Assembly (NCBI GenBank): GCA_947095585.1
Contig: OX352765.1
Coordinates: forward strand, 65,783,425 to 65,847,424
DNA from: Nephrocerus scutellatus
Taxonomy: Eukaryota; Arthropoda; Insecta; Diptera; Pipunculidae
Direction: 5' to 3'
DNA length: 64,000 nucleotides
In this document: positions 18,678 to 28,943 of the stretch, in pieces
How positions within the stretch are numbered: the first letter of the stretch is position 1
How the letters are laid out: every line of letters begins with the position of its first letter
Made by a program: the position numbers and the translations under genes
The notes under the pieces: model-generated
The model's database searches: none
What the model was told of the DNA's origin: nothing
What the model saw: the letters and a program-made list of their open reading frames with translations, nothing else

Positions 18678-20078
18678 CTACATTTGTCGTCTCTGAATTA
18701 GAAATAATGGTGTTTTTATGTCTGCCTTTGTCTTGTGAAGATGGTGTGTGTTTCTTCTATATCTGTTACCTTCATCTGTTTCAACAATGACAGACCTTGG
18801 ATAATTTGACTGCTCAACCACGGTCGCTCCTTGCCACTCACGATGGCCTCTCTGCATACGTACTTTATCCTGCTTTTTTAGTTGCTCTGATGGTAATGAC
18901 ACCTTGTCATAGTACCTTTTTTGTTCGATGCGAAGTTTCTTAAGTTCTTCAGAAACGTTCTCGACAACTTGTGGCTTAAGTTTATTTATGGCTAGTGGAA
19001 TTGTTGTTCGTGTCTGTCTGCTGAATAATCTTTGGCACGCCGATTTTAATATGTCATTTCTCGGTGTATTACGTAAAATCAATAGCGCTAGATAAACATC
19101 TGTGTTATCCAAGTAACATTTTTTTAATAAATTCTTTGCCGTTTGCACGTTTCTTTCAGCAAATCCGTTGGATTTTGGATAACGTGGACTAGAATTCCGA
19201 TGATTGAACTTCCATTCAGTCGCAAATTCTGCAAATTTTCTTGATGTAAATGGCGGTCCACCATCAGACTCCAAAGTTTCTGGAATACCATGCGTTGCAA
19301 ACCACATACGCAAGAATAGTATCAGTTCTAATGAATTTGATGATTTAGGTTTTCTGAAATCCATAAATCCTGAATAATGATCTGCTATCAGTAAATATTC
19401 GTGTCCTCTAAAGTTAAATATATCCGTCGACACTAGTTGAAATGGATATTCTGGAACAGTTTTTTGCAATAGTGGTTCGCGAATGTTGTTTCTTTGTGTT
19501 CGCTGGCAGACTGCGCACTTTTCAACATAGTTTTTTATGTCGCTGCTCTGACCGTACCAATATAATGATTGTCGCGTTCTAGCTAAAGAGCTGTTAATTC
19601 CTGCATGTCCTGCGTGTACGTCCTTGATAATTTTAGGTGTTTCGGCTTTCGGAACTATTACTTTAGTACCCTTAAAAAGTAGACCTTCATCAAATGTTAT
19701 TTCTTCCTTGAAGTTTGCATACTTTTTAACTGCTTCTGGTAATTTTTTATCGTCCTCCAGCCAACCTTTCCTTATTATTTCTTTTAATAGCTGCAGTTCA
19801 AGATCATCCTGCGTTGATTTAATGAATCGTTTCTTTGCTTCATCAGTAAACGAAAGTATCAGTTGCACGGAATATTGTTCTTTCAATTTGGTTTTCATTG
19901 TGTTTACCACTTTTTTTTCTGCAACAGTAAGTTCCAAGTTATTCAGCACTTTTAAAGCGTCGCGTCCAATTATTGTTAAAAAATTTGCTGCTTGTACTTC
20001 CGCTGATTCTGCACTTATTTTGGCTGCAATTGAATAATTCTTATACATTTCTAGCCATTCCGTCCATTCAACCGCCAT
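18678..20078 (-). CDS. Gag-integrase fusion ORF of the Mag derivative (466 aa)
   Basis: One unbroken frame. Residues 1-75 are Gag-like (EWTEWLEMYKNYSIAAKI; no zinc knuckle). At about 85-100 it jumps to the segment that precedes integrase. The integrase is complete to the eye: HHCC finger at about 150-190 (HAGHAGINSSLARTRQSLYW, CAVCQRTQ), first catalytic Asp in STDIFNF, second in LESDGGPPF and Glu in SNGFAERN with exactly 35 residues between, then a C-terminal basic tail with an SH3-like RMQRGHREWQGATVV segment. Protease, RT and RNase H are deleted in frame. The product would be a DNA-binding recombinase without RT. It could be a by-product of a recent deletion or a trans-acting factor; an in-frame ATG at 20078 is the first clear start. 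Confidence 0.85.
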   Translation of the reverse strand: MAVEWTEWLEMYKNYSIAAKISAESAEVQAANFLTIIGRDALKVLNNLELTVAEKKVVNTMKTKLKEQYSVQLILSFTDEAKKRFIKSTQDDLELQLLKEIIRKGWLEDDKKLPEAVKKYANFKEEITFDEGLLFKGTKVIVPKAETPKIIKDVHAGHAGINSSLARTRQSLYWYGQSSDIKNYVEKCAVCQRTQRNNIREPLLQKTVPEYPFQLVSTDIFNFRGHEYLLIADHYSGFMDFRKPKSSNSLELILFLRMWFATHGIPETLESDGGPPFTSRKFAEFATEWKFNHRNSSPRYPKSNGFAERNVQTAKNLLKKCYLDNTDVYLALLILRNTPRNDILKSACQRLFSRQTRTTIPLAINKLKPQVVENVSEELKKLRIEQKRYYDKVSLPSEQLKKQDKVRMQRGHREWQGATVVEQSNYPRSVIVETDEGNRYRRNTHHLHKTKADIKTPLFLIQRRQM

Positions 20079-20378
20079 GTCGATATCACCATTTACATGC
20101 AGCTGTTTTGGTGGCTTATTCCGCTCATTGTTATTGCGTTGATTTTCTTGTCTGTATCTTAGACACTTGAACTCGTTTTCTTTTTATTTGTGTCTTGCTT
20201 GCGTATCGTAACAAGATCATTCAAGTGAACTTTTTTCTTAGAAATTTATTTTTTATTTTGCAATACTTTATTTGTATGCTTTTATTTTTGAGCCCATTTA
20301 ACTTATTTAAACACTTTCTTTATTTTTTACAGCACTATTTTTCTGCAATTTTTTCACTTCACCCCACATCTGACACCA

Positions 20379-20453
20379 TGTAACGAGACAGTGATACGCA
20401 AGTGTTGATCGTTTGAGTAGTGTTTATTGACTGACTTCATAGCACATGTGACA
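20379..20453 (-). repeat. 5' LTR of Mag derivative (75 bp)
   Basis: Starts TGTAACGAG and ends ATGTGACA on +; TG...CA ends on both strands. Adjacent to target duplication GTCAG. Confidence 0.85.
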
Positions 20454-20589
20454 GTCAGGAAAAATAATCCATATTCGAAATTAACTTTATCAAAAAAATT
20501 TTATTTTTTACAGCGTACTGTTTCAGATGATATCAGGTGAAATCCAAATACTGGATTACTAAGGAACACACATGATATCTATAAACACG

Positions 20590-20766
20590 GGTAGAGCAAC
20601 AATACAGGACGGATACCTTAAACTAATACATATTATCGAGATCGAACAATACCGTTTTTAGAAAAAAAAAAAAAAAAAACATTATATAACGACCATTGAA
20701 AAATCCCATCCTTCCTATTCCTTAATTTATCATGAACTTTTGCAATCAATCGAAATACTTTCTAAT
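20590..20766 (+). pseudogene. env: env of errantivirus C, N-terminal part
   Basis: Broken text after the Mag insertion includes GRATIQDGYLKLIHIIEIEQY, the N-terminal motif of errantivirus Env (a baculovirus-F-like fusion protein), then SYSLIYHELLQSIEIL near 20720, and is cut by the Harbinger element at 20767. Several stops are present. Confidence 0.7.
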
Positions 20767-21129
20767 CACCCTTATCGGGAATCGTATTTCCCCCGGAATA
20801 TTTCCCTTTTTTACAAAATAGGTATCGTGAATCATTTTCGAAAGAGACCTAAAATTCCGTCGGAAAAATAGCTATCGTGAATAAATTTCCGATGGAGACA
20901 TTACCGTCATTTTCCCCGAAATATTCCGCTGGCAATTTTTTAGAGAACTTTAAAATAAAAGCAACAATGTAAGTATTTTTCTGTGAAATATGTAAAAAGA
21001 GTTTGAATATTATCGGTTATAATGAAGGTCGAACGTAACAAATACCAAACAACTGCAGATAATTGTAGATCTTATGAAAAAATATAACACAAAGAAAAAA
21101 GGAAGAAGTTAACAGTTTTTGGAGAACTT

Positions 21130-22023
21130 TGGAAAAAGAAGTCAACATGGTTGGGCCACCGATCGTCCATATTTGAGTGGAAAAAGGTAAGTTTCATATT
21201 TAAGTTTCGTATAATATACAAAATATTTAGGTTTGGAGTGACAAAAAGAAATACATCAGAAAGAATATGTCCGAGAATCTCAAGTTAAAAAATGCAACCG
21301 GCGGTGGACCTTATAAAGAATACAAATTTTCCCCCATGGAAGAAGCAATCATCAACATTTTGCTATGCGTTTGTCGGTTGCAGGTTCTTCGGATGCAAAG
21401 CGATTCGGATTGCCTTCTTGCAGCAAAAAAAAGAAAATGGAAGATTTCGATGATTTACAAAAAGAAAACAGTGCCACAGGATCATCGCAAATCAGAAAAA
21501 CGCTGCAAGTCAACCAGCAAACGTCAGATATTGACGAAGCATACTTAACTGAACTCTTTTCTCGCTTTTGAACTCGGATGATGATTATGGCGATGATCCG
21601 GGTGAAAGAGTCGTGGGCCTAAATAACTCCGCCAATAGTACTCAAAAAACAAAACGAAAAGTCCATCAGCAAAAAACAAGTACCACCACTGATCTTTTAG
21701 AAAAAGAACTTCAACTACAACGTGAACTCAATGACCAGATTGGCGGAGCTCTTTCTATTTTTTAAAATCACCAAGCAGAAATGCAGGTGAATGTGAAAAA
21801 AATATGCCGATCCATTGATCGGCTATATGATCAGCAAAAACTCATTTTACAGGAAACAAGGCGCCATAACAGTCAAACGGAGGATCTCAAGACACGCGAA
21901 ATAGAAGAAAATCAACGCCACAATACTGAGATGGAAAAAATGCGAAAACAAGAAATAGTGGCAAAGTTGGAGCACAAGCAGCGCCTCCTGGAAATAGAAG
22001 AGGAAAAGCTAACCAGACTGTAA
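21130..22023 (+). pseudogene. Harbinger Myb/SANT-like accessory protein
   Basis: Three frames: VWSDKKKYIRKNMSENLKLKNATGGGPYKEYKFSPMEEAI at 21226-21350 is the conserved end of the SANT-like domain of PIF/Harbinger accessory proteins. 21365-21765 is acidic and low-complexity. 21781-22023 is a coiled coil (RRHNSQTEDLKTREIEENQRH, KLEHKQRLLEIEEEKLTRL). The protein is known to carry the transposase to the nucleus and to TIRs. Frame breaks lie at about 21180, 21360 and 21570, and a TAA at about 21762. Confidence 0.75.
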
Positions 22024-22115
22024 TAGTGTAATGACATCAATAAATACATATATGTAATATATTTTCAGTATTTCTTTTGTAATTCGTTCGTTTAATTCAT
22101 ATTAATATACTATCT

Positions 22116-23230
22116 TTAAAGTGCATTAGATATATATCTTCTTATACGCTGTGCCTCGGCCATATACTCTGAATTACTTGTTGGAGAACTTTCCGGTCTG
22201 GTTATGTGGTTCTCGTTTTCATCTGTGAGAATAGAAGCCGTTGGGATACTGAAGGTGGTATCGGTCTTGTAATATATACAAATGTTGTGAAGTGCACAGA
22301 AAACATTCGTTATTTGTGTAGCTTTATTTGGCAGGTAGTGTAATTCCCTCGCTCCTAACAAACACCTCCATCTATTTTTAAGAACACATTTCAATTATAT
22401 TGCGGCCGCTCGCATGGGCTTGGTTGAATTTGCTTTCAGGGGAATATTGTTCGGGCGTTCTATAGGGAGTTAAAAGCCACGGCTCAAGAGGATATCCAGC
22501 ATCTCCTATTTACAAATACAATTTGAGTACAAATTATAATGTTGAATGAAACGGGTATCAAAATCATACCCAGTAACCAAGAATTCCTTTCACCATTTAA
22601 ATACTTCTGCTCCATCCACAATCTCAATTCGCTCACATTCTATACCAGGGAATCGTGACATGCTCCAGGATAAGATGCATCAACGAAGCAAATTCGCATT
22701 TGGTCATCGCAAACCTGCAATGTTTAAATTGGGATCGTGTTAAGTATATAACACATAAGAGTTTACTTACAAGTAGAACGTTTAAGCTATAGAATCCTTT
22801 TCGGTTGTTTTACAAATGCTTATTTTTTGGCGGGGCAATAATTTTAACATGGGTGCCATCAATGCACCCTATTACTCCTGGCAAATTATGCTTTTCATAG
22901 AAATGAGTATTTGTATGCCTTTTGTCTTCCGCTGTCATTTGCATATTTATCCAAATTGGACCAAGTTTAATTTCACATATGTTAAGGACACTTAAAAGCA
23001 CTTCGGAAAAAGATGATTGGGCTAATCCAACTTCGTGATCCTTTCCCACTCCTACTTGGTAGCCGCCTTCTGCAAAAAAAAACGTAAGCATGCGCTTAGC
23101 TTCACTATTGGGGAAACTGCAAATGATTTTTTGGTTTGCGGCAAAGAATCTTCGAGTAGTTCCAAAAAGTATTTAAACATTGGCTTATTCACACGGTAGT
23201 ATTTATGGAATCTAAGAAAATTGGTTAAAG
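22116..23230 (-). pseudogene. Harbinger DDE transposase (HARBI1-like)
   Basis: From the right: FHKYYRVNKPMFKYFLELLE after an acceptor-like TTTTCTTAG (about 23215), then FFAEGGYQVGVG, GVIGCIDGTHVKIIAP (first catalytic Asp, 22810-23091), a broken middle with NANLLRRCILSWSMSR-like text, and the C-terminal CVLKNRWRCLLGARELHY and ALHNICIYYK (22116-22394). A 9-base A run near 23075 puts the start of the domain out of frame. The family cuts and pastes DNA at 3-bp targets. Confidence 0.8.
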
Positions 23231-23308
23231 ATGCAGGAAGAAAAGTTTTTGGTTTCTACTTACAATGGGGGAAACATCTTTCCATCGGAATTCCCGATAG
23301 GGGTGAAT

Positions 23309-24487
23309 ATCAAACCTATTCATCCTCAGAGAAAAAGAAGAGCTTTTAATTGTATTGGCACCGCATGGAAATGCATGGCAGGTAGCAGGTAGATCACGAA
23401 GATTTTGAAATATTAAATAATAAAGAAAATGAATTAATTACTAATAGCAATAAACAAATAATTATTAACAATTTATACAATGAAAGAATAAATGATCTCA
23501 CTAAAATCACCAATGAATTAAAAAATGTTATAAGAAAAGATAGCCACGTAAATGATTAGCTTATCTCAAATATCCAATATAGGTTAAGATTAATTAACGA
23601 GGAACTAATCAATATAAAATCTGCCATACAATGGACCAAAAATGATGTAATAAACTCTATGTTATTATCGCACAACGAAATTAAAACAGCAATCCATGCT
23701 TTTAATAATGAAAATTTTACATTTTCCACAATGGAAGAAGCATTGGGATTTACTAAAATAAATATATTAACAAATATGACGACACTTTTGTATATCGTCA
23801 AAGTTCCACTTACATCAAATATTACTTATAATAAAATTCTAATTAAACCAGTAAAAAGAGGAAATACCTCAATAAGATTGTTATTCAATATGAAGAAAAA
23901 TTATTTGGAATAAAAGAAAAATGTTTAGAATATAATTCTTTATCAGTTTGAAGGCAAAATCAATTAGTTGACATAAGTAATGCTAGTTGTATACCAAGAT
24001 TATTATGAAGCCTTAACTCCTCATGTACAACAAAAAGTAGCCAACATTTACCCATTATCGAATAACTACAGCCCGGTATTCTGATGTTAAATCAATTTAA
24101 CGAATCGATAGCAGTTAACTAAACCCATCACATTCTGAACGGAACATTTTTAGTGAAATATCATGATGTCACAATCAATATAAACAACAAAATCTACAGA
24201 AACATACTGCCATCTCCAGTACATATCATGCGAGCAATAATGCAACCGTCACATTTAGAAAAAAGGCATATAAATGTATTATCATTAAAAGCACTTAGCG
24301 AACTCCACATCAACAATACAAAAGAGATACAACGACTTAGTTCCGGAACAATTTTAAACCAATCCTGGCTAAGCGGAACAACAATAGTTTTATTAATCAT
24401 ATTCTTTATTATCCTTAATTCATGGAATTTCCGAGCATCTAGAAATATAAAAATACAACAGGACATATCTAAAAATATTACCAATTA
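23309..24487 (+). pseudogene. env: env of errantivirus C, fusion and C-terminal part
   Basis: Just after the Harbinger element a basic RKRR run (23330-23341) is followed by a fusion-peptide-like stretch, the F-protein layout of errantivirus Env. 23659-23913 (open) and 24153-24488 (open) continue the ectodomain, with a membrane anchor TTIVLLIIFFIILNSW at about 24370-24430 and a short basic tail. Stops and frameshifts at about 23350, 23558, 23912 and 24080-24150 inactivate it. Env proteins give such elements potential infectivity between cells; this copy cannot make one. Confidence 0.8.
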
Positions 24488-24579
24488 AGATTTAATGACC
24501 TCGCCTTAATATCCAAAAGTATAACATTGCCAAATATTTACTCTGGAACATTCCTTTGAATGAGGACATTCAAATTTAA

Positions 24580-24588
24580 GCAGGGAGG
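24580..24588 (+). other. polypurine tract of errantivirus C
   Basis: GCAGGGAGG directly precedes the 3' LTR start. Confidence 0.65.
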
Positions 24589-24846
24589 ATTTAAAAAAAG
24601 GAAACTGCTAACCATGCATTTTCCCACGAAATGAATTTGGGCTCCGGAATCCACAATCAGGCCGATGCCTTTTTACCGGTGCATTCATCCTTTACACGCG
24701 AGACGCTGGCAGCGATAACAACAATAATCAGCGGTTTTAGAAATAAGCTTCTTGAATAATTTTAGAGCTGGAATTAAGTGAGTCTTGTAATGTGTTTCGT
24801 ATAATAAAGGTTTTTTTAAGCTAAAAAGTAGTAAAATTATTTAACT
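24589..24846 (+). repeat. 3' LTR of errantivirus C (258 bp)
   Basis: Aligns with 13694-13967 over its full length and ends TTATTTAACT. It has one copy of the 64-bp unit rather than two, plus about 52 bases (GGCCGATGCC...CTGGCAGC) missing from the 5' LTR. Many point differences suggest an old insertion. Confidence 0.85.
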
Positions 24847-24849
24847 TAT

Positions 24850-25077
24850 ATAAGAAAGACGGCACAGTCCTTAATACTCTTCTGCTAACGATTAAAAATT
24901 ACTGTACTCGAAACCCTTATAGCGTTTCTTGAAGGCACCTTTATCAACATCAAGATAGAGACTTTCATAAATGATTTGTCTTTTTTTAAGGTGGATAAGA
25001 AAGAAAATATACAAGAAAGTCTGCACCGACCTTAATACTCTAGTGCTAACGATTAAAAAATTACTGTATTCGAATAT
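24850..25077. repeat. direct repeat of about 63 bp, 161 bp apart
   Basis: 24851-24913 and 25012-25075 share AAGAAAG.C.GCAC, CCTTAATACTC and GCTAACGATTAAAA.ATTACTG. The sequence between and after it (to 25400) is AT-rich with no recognised gene. Confidence 0.75.
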
Positions 25078-25399
25078 TCGCATGAAACCTTATACAATCT
25101 CCGCAAGGTGAATTAAGTTCCTGGAGTTTTAAGCTATCACATCGTATATTTTAATTTTCGACATAAACAATGGTTTTTGACTTACAACGCAAAAAGTCTT
25201 CCAAAAATTTTTTAATTCGGGTTTTTGGATTAGAATGTACTCTAAATTTATAGACGTAAAAAAATGATTTCGGAAAAAAGTAGATTTATTAACAATGTTG
25301 AACAAATTATCAAAAAACAGAAACCCATAAAAATTAATTTTTAATGTGAATTCTCTAATCGGAATATGTATTGTGCAAAGTTTGAATAAAATCAAGTTA

Positions 25400-25615
25400 A
25401 TTTTAAATTTTTTATAACGGAGCCCTGGGGCTGATCATTTTCAAATTTTAACAAAAGTGTTGTCACTGCAGATACATATGGGAAAAATCTGAAGAAAATC
25501 GGGTTAATTTTTAAAAAATTTGTATGGGATCCACTAGGCCCTAACCCTAGAGCACCGACCACTTCCAAATGCTTACAAAAAGAGTTGTCGATCGGAGATA
25601 TACATGTGTTGTGAC
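25400..25615 (-). repeat. dispersed repeat R-A, diverged fragment
   Basis: On - it shows the GGTGGTCGGTG-like segment, a stretch of GGGCCTAG...GGATCCCATAC, AAATTTTTTAAAAATTAACCCGATTTTC and CATGTATAT, in the same order as 61190-61330. Confidence 0.55.
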
Positions 25616-25652
25616 GTCGGCCTTAGCGATGACTAAAGACAATAGTATAGAT

Positions 25653-27682
25653 CAGCGTTTCCCAAATTATTTTGGTCGTGGAGCACTTTTAAGAAAAAAA
25701 AATTACAACGGAGCACTTTTTTTCAGCCCGATAATTTTAAACACACTTTTTTTTAATAAGTTGATACCAAAATAAAATGTATTTTTCCTTAAAGCAAAAA
25801 AAAGCAAAAACAATGTTTAAAATAAAAATAAAAATGTAATTCATAAATACATAAATATAATATTTTAGGTAGCTTATTAGAGAAGCCAGCAGGTTTGGAA
25901 ACCTTCTACCAAACTCAGCAGGTGATTGTGAAACTCACTTAAAATATCATCGAGAGTATCAGAATCTATCTCCTCTTTAAACTCTTTGATCATTGGGAAG
26001 CTGTCTAGATTTCGAATTTTAATTGATTTTTCCCAAAAATCAATTTTTTTAACGCCTTTACTTTGTCGCTGGTATCAAAAATAGTTATTGCGTTTCCCTG
26101 AAGAAAAAGACTTTAATCATTCATTTTTTTAAATATCTGCGAGATACGCTAACTCTAAAAGCCATCGCTCATTGCATTACCTCTCACCCAAAGAAAAGTC
26201 TTCATCTACTAAAAAACGTTCTTACTTCAGCCCTCATTTCGAAGAGCCGAATCAAAGCTTTGCCCGGAGAAAGCCAAATTACTTCTGCGTGAAGTAGCAA
26301 AACATATGCCAACTACATACATGTCATCGCACATCACTTTGAATAGCCTTGCGTTCTTAGGTCGTGATTTAATAAAGTTTATTATTTTCAAGCTTTCGTC
26401 CAGGACTTCTTTAAGGAAAAAAGGCATTTTGCTCATAGCAATGGCATGGCGATGAAGAACATAATGACTTCTAGAACATAACTTGGCCTTTTGCTTTATT
26501 CTAGCGATAGGTATTGGTAACGTGCAAAGAATGTCATTAACACATGGCTTAATTAAATTTTCAGCGATTGTATGAGCTTCACCTGTTTGAGCAACTCGGA
26601 CGCTGACTAAGTACGATGCCATTAAAGCTTTTTCATTAACTGTGGTGTTATAATTTTTTGAGATTTTGTTGGCTCACCGTACTTTCTTTTAAAGAAATCT
26701 GTGGGCTTAGACTTGCATTCCGGGTGAAGCCCCTCAAAATGACGCCTAATTTTTTCTGGAAACACTACGGGTCTCGCAAAATTCAAGATTCACGTGTTTC
26801 TTTTTTTTGTTTTTTTTTGCCACGTTGACTCCATAGAACTAGTACTAGGTAAACTGTCCAACATTTCAGTAAGTTCTGAACTCGCTGTTTCTATTGCGCA
26901 CTCATCCACAACAGCCATGCTAGCACAATAATTTACCTCCTAACTGCTATCTTCAGGAGCTATTTTCGATGCAATATCGGAGAATTTTACTTTTCCTTTT
27001 AAGGATCCAGACTTTAACCAGCGATCCATTGTATTATTCACAATTTTAACACAACCAAGAGATGTCTTGTCTTTACGACGATTGTTTCCATACAAAAATA
27101 ATAGGTATTAAATCCTATTCATAGATGAACTTAAAAGAACTAGGTATATAAATATTTTATGAAAAATGTCTTGCTGAACTATGAGTATTACTACGTAATG
27201 CACGGATTCTATTCGCATACAAAATCAAATGGGTCTTAAGATCATAAGGCTGTGTTGGCGAATGTTTCTGTTTTGCAGGCAATCGACAATGCGTAGCCCT
27301 TTTCTGCATTTACTAAGAACTTCGCATCTTGAGATGTATTCACAGACAGAAGTGACGAGAAAGGACCGTTATAACGCCGTTGCGGCTATAACTATGTCAG
27401 TTACAAGAAGTTACAAAATGTGTTTGCATGAGTATAAACATACCTATCTCATGTTGGGTAGCAGAACAGAGTTGCGGGTACAGCCTGGTTGTGCGACAAC
27501 AACTGAAAATGGATTTCAGATAGTTTCTAACCGGAAGAAGAAGAACATTTGAAAAAATGTGACGACATTCAAAGAAATTGCAGGCGCGAAAACATAAATG
27601 ATCTTGTGGATTTTACATTGTTTTCCTTTCTGTCTGCGGAGCACTTGGTCAACCTTCGCGGAGCACACTTTGGGAAACTCGG
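25653..27682 (-). mobile_element. hAT DNA transposon (2,030 bp)
   Basis: A perfect 8-bp target duplication GTATAGAT at 25645-25652 and 27683-27690. TIRs CAGCGTTTCCCAAA (left) and TTTGGGAAACTCGG (right) match at 12 of 14 bases. The inside holds a broken ZBED5/FAM200-like transposase on -. The right third (27060-27650) contains no recognisable coding. Confidence 0.9.
25870..27050 (-). pseudogene. hAT transposase (ZBED5-like)
   Basis: N-terminal text NTMDRWLKSGSLKGK near 27030, then RRHFEGLHPECKSK and DFFKRKYGEPTKSQK (about 26640-26760, after a BED-finger-like stretch). The open frame 26227-26622 has SVRVAQTGEAHTIAENLIKPC and then jumps to LHRHAIAMSKMPFFLKEVLDESLKIINFIKSRPKNARLFK, showing an in-frame internal deletion. 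A C-terminal piece with LDSFPMIKEF lies near 26000. Stops in between make it non-functional. Confidence 0.8.
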
Positions 27683-27820
27683 GTATAGATAATAGTATTC
27701 CTACAACTCAGAAAGACAATAAATGAGAACCGTCGACGGATGAAAGAGAGTGACAGGATGATTTTGTCCGTTGGAAAATGAAGCGCATTTATTTTTCTGT
27801 GTAAATACAATTCAAAAATA

Positions 27821-27964
27821 GCTGTATTTTATTGGAATCCGAATAAGGAATTCGAATTTCAAAACCAGCCAAAACTATCAAAACAGCAGGTTTTCAAATT
27901 CCAAAGAAGGAATTCGACAGTGCAATTGTTGTAATTCCTTATTCCTCGGCATATAAAATACGGC
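27821..27964 (-). mobile_element. MITE M1, copy 2
   Basis: Flanked by TA (27819-27820, 27965-27966). TIRs GCTGTATTTTAT and ATAAAATACGGC; the core is in reverse orientation relative to copy 1. Confidence 0.85.
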
Positions 27965-27969
27965 TATTA

Positions 27970-28241
27970 GCTGTATTTTATTTGGAATCCGAATTCGAAT
28001 GCCAAAACCAGCCAAACAGCAGGTTTTCAAATTCCAAAGAAGGAATTCGACAGTGCAATTGTAGCTGTATTTTATTGCCGAGGAACAACAACAATTGCAC
28101 TGTCGAAATCCTTCTTTGGAATTGTGAAAACCTGCTTTTTGGCTCGTTTTGGCTGGTTTTGACATTTGAATTCCGAACTCGCTCGGCAATAAAATGCAGC
28201 TGGTGTTGTAATTCCCAATTCGAATTCAAATAAAATGCAGC
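27970..28241 (-). mobile_element. MITE M1, copy 3, split by copy 4
   Basis: Starts GCTGTATTTTATTTGG after TA (27968-27969) and ends AAATAAAATGCAGC before TA at 28242. Its middle is interrupted at 28063 by copy 4 (28064-28200). Confidence 0.8.
28064..28200 (+). mobile_element. MITE M1, copy 4, nested in copy 3
   Basis: GCTGTATTTTATTGCCGAGG at left and CTCGGCAATAAAATGCAGC at right, in opposite orientation to its host copy. The left flank is TA; the right flank is TG. Confidence 0.85.
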
Positions 28242-28319
28242 TATTATGCCAGCTTAATGTCACAATGTTCACTGTATTATTTTTTTTGCTGTTTTCTGTA
28301 CATTTACAGTATTTGATTT

Positions 28320-28450
28320 ACATTTCACGGAACATTTGGATTTGGGGATTGTGAAGAACATTGTTGTTGCGTCACATGCTGCATAATATATGCGTTAATG
28401 AAAGTGACGTATGGAACGATGCCAGCAATGAGGAGCCAAACAGCACCACT
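28320..28450 (+). pseudogene. Harbinger transposase C-terminal scrap
   Basis: LGIVKNIVVASHMLHNICVNESDVWND reads like the C-terminal ALHNICI motif of PIF/Harbinger transposases. It is cut by MITE M2 at 28452; the tail VEPWASP may resume near 28765. Confidence 0.6.
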
Positions 28451-28451
28451 T

Positions 28452-28738
28452 GCTATATTGCTTTCAACAAAAAAATAAAAATTACAACAACAAACACATT
28501 GGATAGACCAGAAAATGGTTTAGCGTTAACCAAAAAAAATTTGTGGTTAAGAAATATTTAACCAAATTTATATTTATAATTCCCACCACCAGAGTCGACT
28601 TTTAAAAATTATATATAGATAAGTTGGCAAACACATGAAACAAAAAATTGACCAAAATTTGGTTAGTTTTTGCTGTTGCTTTGATCAGCCGTTAACGACA
28701 AAAAATACCTAACTCATTTTGTTGAAAGCAATATAGCA
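28452..28738 (+). mobile_element. MITE family M2, copy 1
   Basis: TIRs GCTATATTGCTTTCAACAA and TTGTTGAAAGCAATATAGC (19 bp, perfect). The core includes GGATAGACCAGAAAA, AAGAAATATTTAACCAAATTT and TTGATCAGCCGTTAAC, shared with 30260-30375 and 53453-54127. Within the core, TTAACCAAAA and TTTTGGTTAG blocks form further hairpins. Confidence 0.85.
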
Positions 28739-28739
28739 A

Positions 28740-28943
28740 CTGTCAAAAATGCGCATAACGTAGTGGTGGAGCCGTGGGCGTCGCCCTGATGTTGTGAAAT
28801 GTGAATCAGCTTCTTCAAAGTCATGTATTATAGTTTTAAGATAAAAATACATGAGTTTAGTTATAAAATAAAAATTTATGTTATTAAATTCATTTATTTT
28901 ATACTTATAATATTATATTTATTATTTTATATTTACACTATAT
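28740..28943. other. AT-rich gap
   Basis: Short stretch with possible Harbinger remnant at its start (to about 28800), then AT-rich sequence. Confidence 0.4.

Larger units (their letters stand above)
18334..20453 (-). mobile_element. Mag-clade Ty3/gypsy deletion derivative (2.1 kb)
   Basis: A complete insertion: identical 5-bp target duplications GTCAG at 18329-18333 and 20454-20458, and short LTRs (75 bp at 20379-20453, slightly truncated at the inner edge at 18334-18402). Next to the 5' LTR on - is a primer-site-like TGGTGTCAGATGTGGGG. LTRs near 77 bp are known for the Bombyx mag element. The internal region is a single 466-codon ORF that lacks protease, RT and RNase H. Confidence 0.85.
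20767..23305. mobile_element. PIF/Harbinger transposon inside env
   Basis: TIRs CACCCTTATCGGGAAT (left) and ATTCCCGATAGGGGTG (right), about 16 of 17 bases matching, with a 3-bp AAT repeat on both sides (20764-20766, 23306-23308). Env text resumes right after it, which confirms the edges. It carries both Harbinger proteins convergently: a Myb/SANT-like protein on + and a transposase on -. Subterminal TATCGTGAAT motifs are repeated near the left end. Confidence 0.85.
13694..24846 (+). mobile_element. gypsy-like errantivirus C with nested insertions
   Basis: Both LTRs, a partial primer site, protease, RT, RNase H, integrase, an envelope with furin-type site and C-terminal anchor, and a polypurine tract are all seen on + over 11.1 kb. 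About 6 kb of this is later insertions (LINE fragment 14530-15000, solo LTR 15536-16279, SINE 18121-18195, Mag element 18334-20453, Harbinger 20767-23305). LTRs start AGTTAA and end TTAACT. Flanks TATG (left) and TATA (right) could be a decayed 4-bp target duplication. Errantiviruses are insect endogenous retroviruses; this copy is heavily broken and inert. Confidence 0.85.

Noticed and set aside
27229..27552. 107-codon ORF on + inside the hAT element
   Set aside because: No similarity to transposase, opposite strand, probably chance.
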